A DNA stretch of 64,000 nucleotides from Candidatus Zixiibacteriota bacterium (GTDB lineage: Bacteria; Zixibacteria; MSB-5A5; GN15; FEB-12), in contig JACZWU010000001.1 in the NCBI GenBank assembly GCA_022571985.1, positions 1-64,000 of the forward strand. The letters are read 5' to 3'. A program made the translations under genes and the position numbers. Shown here one piece after another: positions 63,650-64,000 of the stretch; position 1 is the first letter of the stretch; every line of letters starts with the position of its first letter. Under the pieces are notes generated by a model, which worked only from the letters and a program-made list of their open reading frames with translations, was not told the DNA's origin and did not search any database.

Positions 63650-64000
63650 CTATTTCAAAAGCAACATCTTTTTCGTCTGAACTAAATCTGGTCTTGTCAA
63701 ACGATAAAAATAAACACCGGATGAATAACGATTAGCATTCCAGGTGATCGTGTGTTCGCCTGAACTAAATGTACCCTCCGCAACCGTAGCAATACGCTGG
63801 CCGGCTACATTAAACACTTCGAGCGTTATATACATTGACTGCGGCAACGTAAACGAAATGTTTGTGCTCGGGTTAAACGGATTAGGATGGTTCTGCAAAA
63901 GCACATAATCATCTGGAAGCTCCGATATTATCGGCTCTCCGACCGAAAACAGATCACCACTCTCACAGGACTGAGTGACGTTATTGAGAAACGAATTATA
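63650..64000 (-). CDS. C-terminal part of a large secreted protein with type-A sorting / FlgD-like tail (partial)
   Basis: The frame runs off the window's right edge. The visible 116 residues end in a classic C-terminal domain: ELPDDYVLLQNHPNPFNPSTN, strands ISFTLPQSMYITLEVFNVAGQRI, GEHTITWNANRYSSGVYFYRL and the terminal KKMLLLK. Such tails direct export or surface attachment by type IX-like secretion in FCB bacteria. The catalytic or binding part lies outside the window. Confidence 0.85.
   Translation of the reverse strand, partial: YNSFLNNVTQSCESGDLFSVGEPIISELPDDYVLLQNHPNPFNPSTNISFTLPQSMYITLEVFNVAGQRIATVAEGTFSSGEHTITWNANRYSSGVYFYRLTRPDLVQTKKMLLLK

Overview
The window looks like a chromosomal segment of an FCB-group bacterium, probably a candidate Zixibacteria-like lineage. 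This is inferred from: an outer membrane (LptD, BamD, LolA); secreted proteins ending in a dockerin-like repeat (48.9-49.7 kb) or a type-A sorting / FlgD-like tail (63.65-64.0 kb); beta-helix lipoproteins; and type I-beta DAHP synthases. No phylogenetic marker search was possible. I saw no CRISPR array, no recognisable insertion sequence and no integrase.

0-31 kb, almost all minus strand, is mostly housekeeping. It has a murein-recycling trio (NlpC/P60 peptidase, dipeptide epimerase, amidase), an alanine-dehydrogenase-like gene on the plus strand, coaE and transketolase. A long run ftsK-lolA-rimO-slt-bamD-nadD-polA links division, envelope and NAD/DNA functions. Then come HU, LptD, an AlaX-type editing protein, an FAH-family enzyme and a MATE transporter. 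Downstream of polA is a displaced second copy of the polA 3' end with a small TPR gene in between.

27-48 kb is a nearly continuous aromatic amino acid supra-operon on the minus strand: aminotransferase, dapF-like gene, trpE-trpG-trpD-MFS-trpC-trpF-trpB-trpA, chorismate mutase, DAHP synthase, argS, tyrA, a second DAHP synthase, aroA-aroE-aroK-aroB-aroQ, and a catalytically degenerate M2-type peptidase. Between the aminotransferase and the dapF-like gene is an unlisted 19-residue leader peptide with three Trp codons, followed by a strong terminator and a competing antiterminator: a classical trp attenuator. aroC and pheA are not in the window.

48-64 kb is accessory and mainly plus strand. A tRNA-Leu(TAA) gene is followed by three decayed copies of tRNA-Leu 5' halves, in the same orientation, at about 50.76, 52.17 and 55.93 kb. 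The segments between them hold three unrelated cargoes: (1) an exported deiodinase-like thioredoxin-fold protein with an in-frame TGA at the active site and a SECIS-like hairpin just behind it (a selenoprotein); (2) a 65-residue RiPP-precursor-like peptide with a tandem Cys repeat beside a ferritin-like diiron enzyme; (3) MscS plus an inositol-phosphatase and a bifunctional IPCT/DIPP-synthase-like enzyme, suggesting di-myo-inositol-phosphate osmolyte or inositol-phosphodiester synthesis. Beyond them are an ECF sigma/anti-sigma/secreted-protein set, two divergent DoxX genes, a Ser/Thr kinase-TPR gene broken by a 17-bp tandem duplication, a DUF1326-DUF2182 pair, and the 3' end of a large secreted protein gene.
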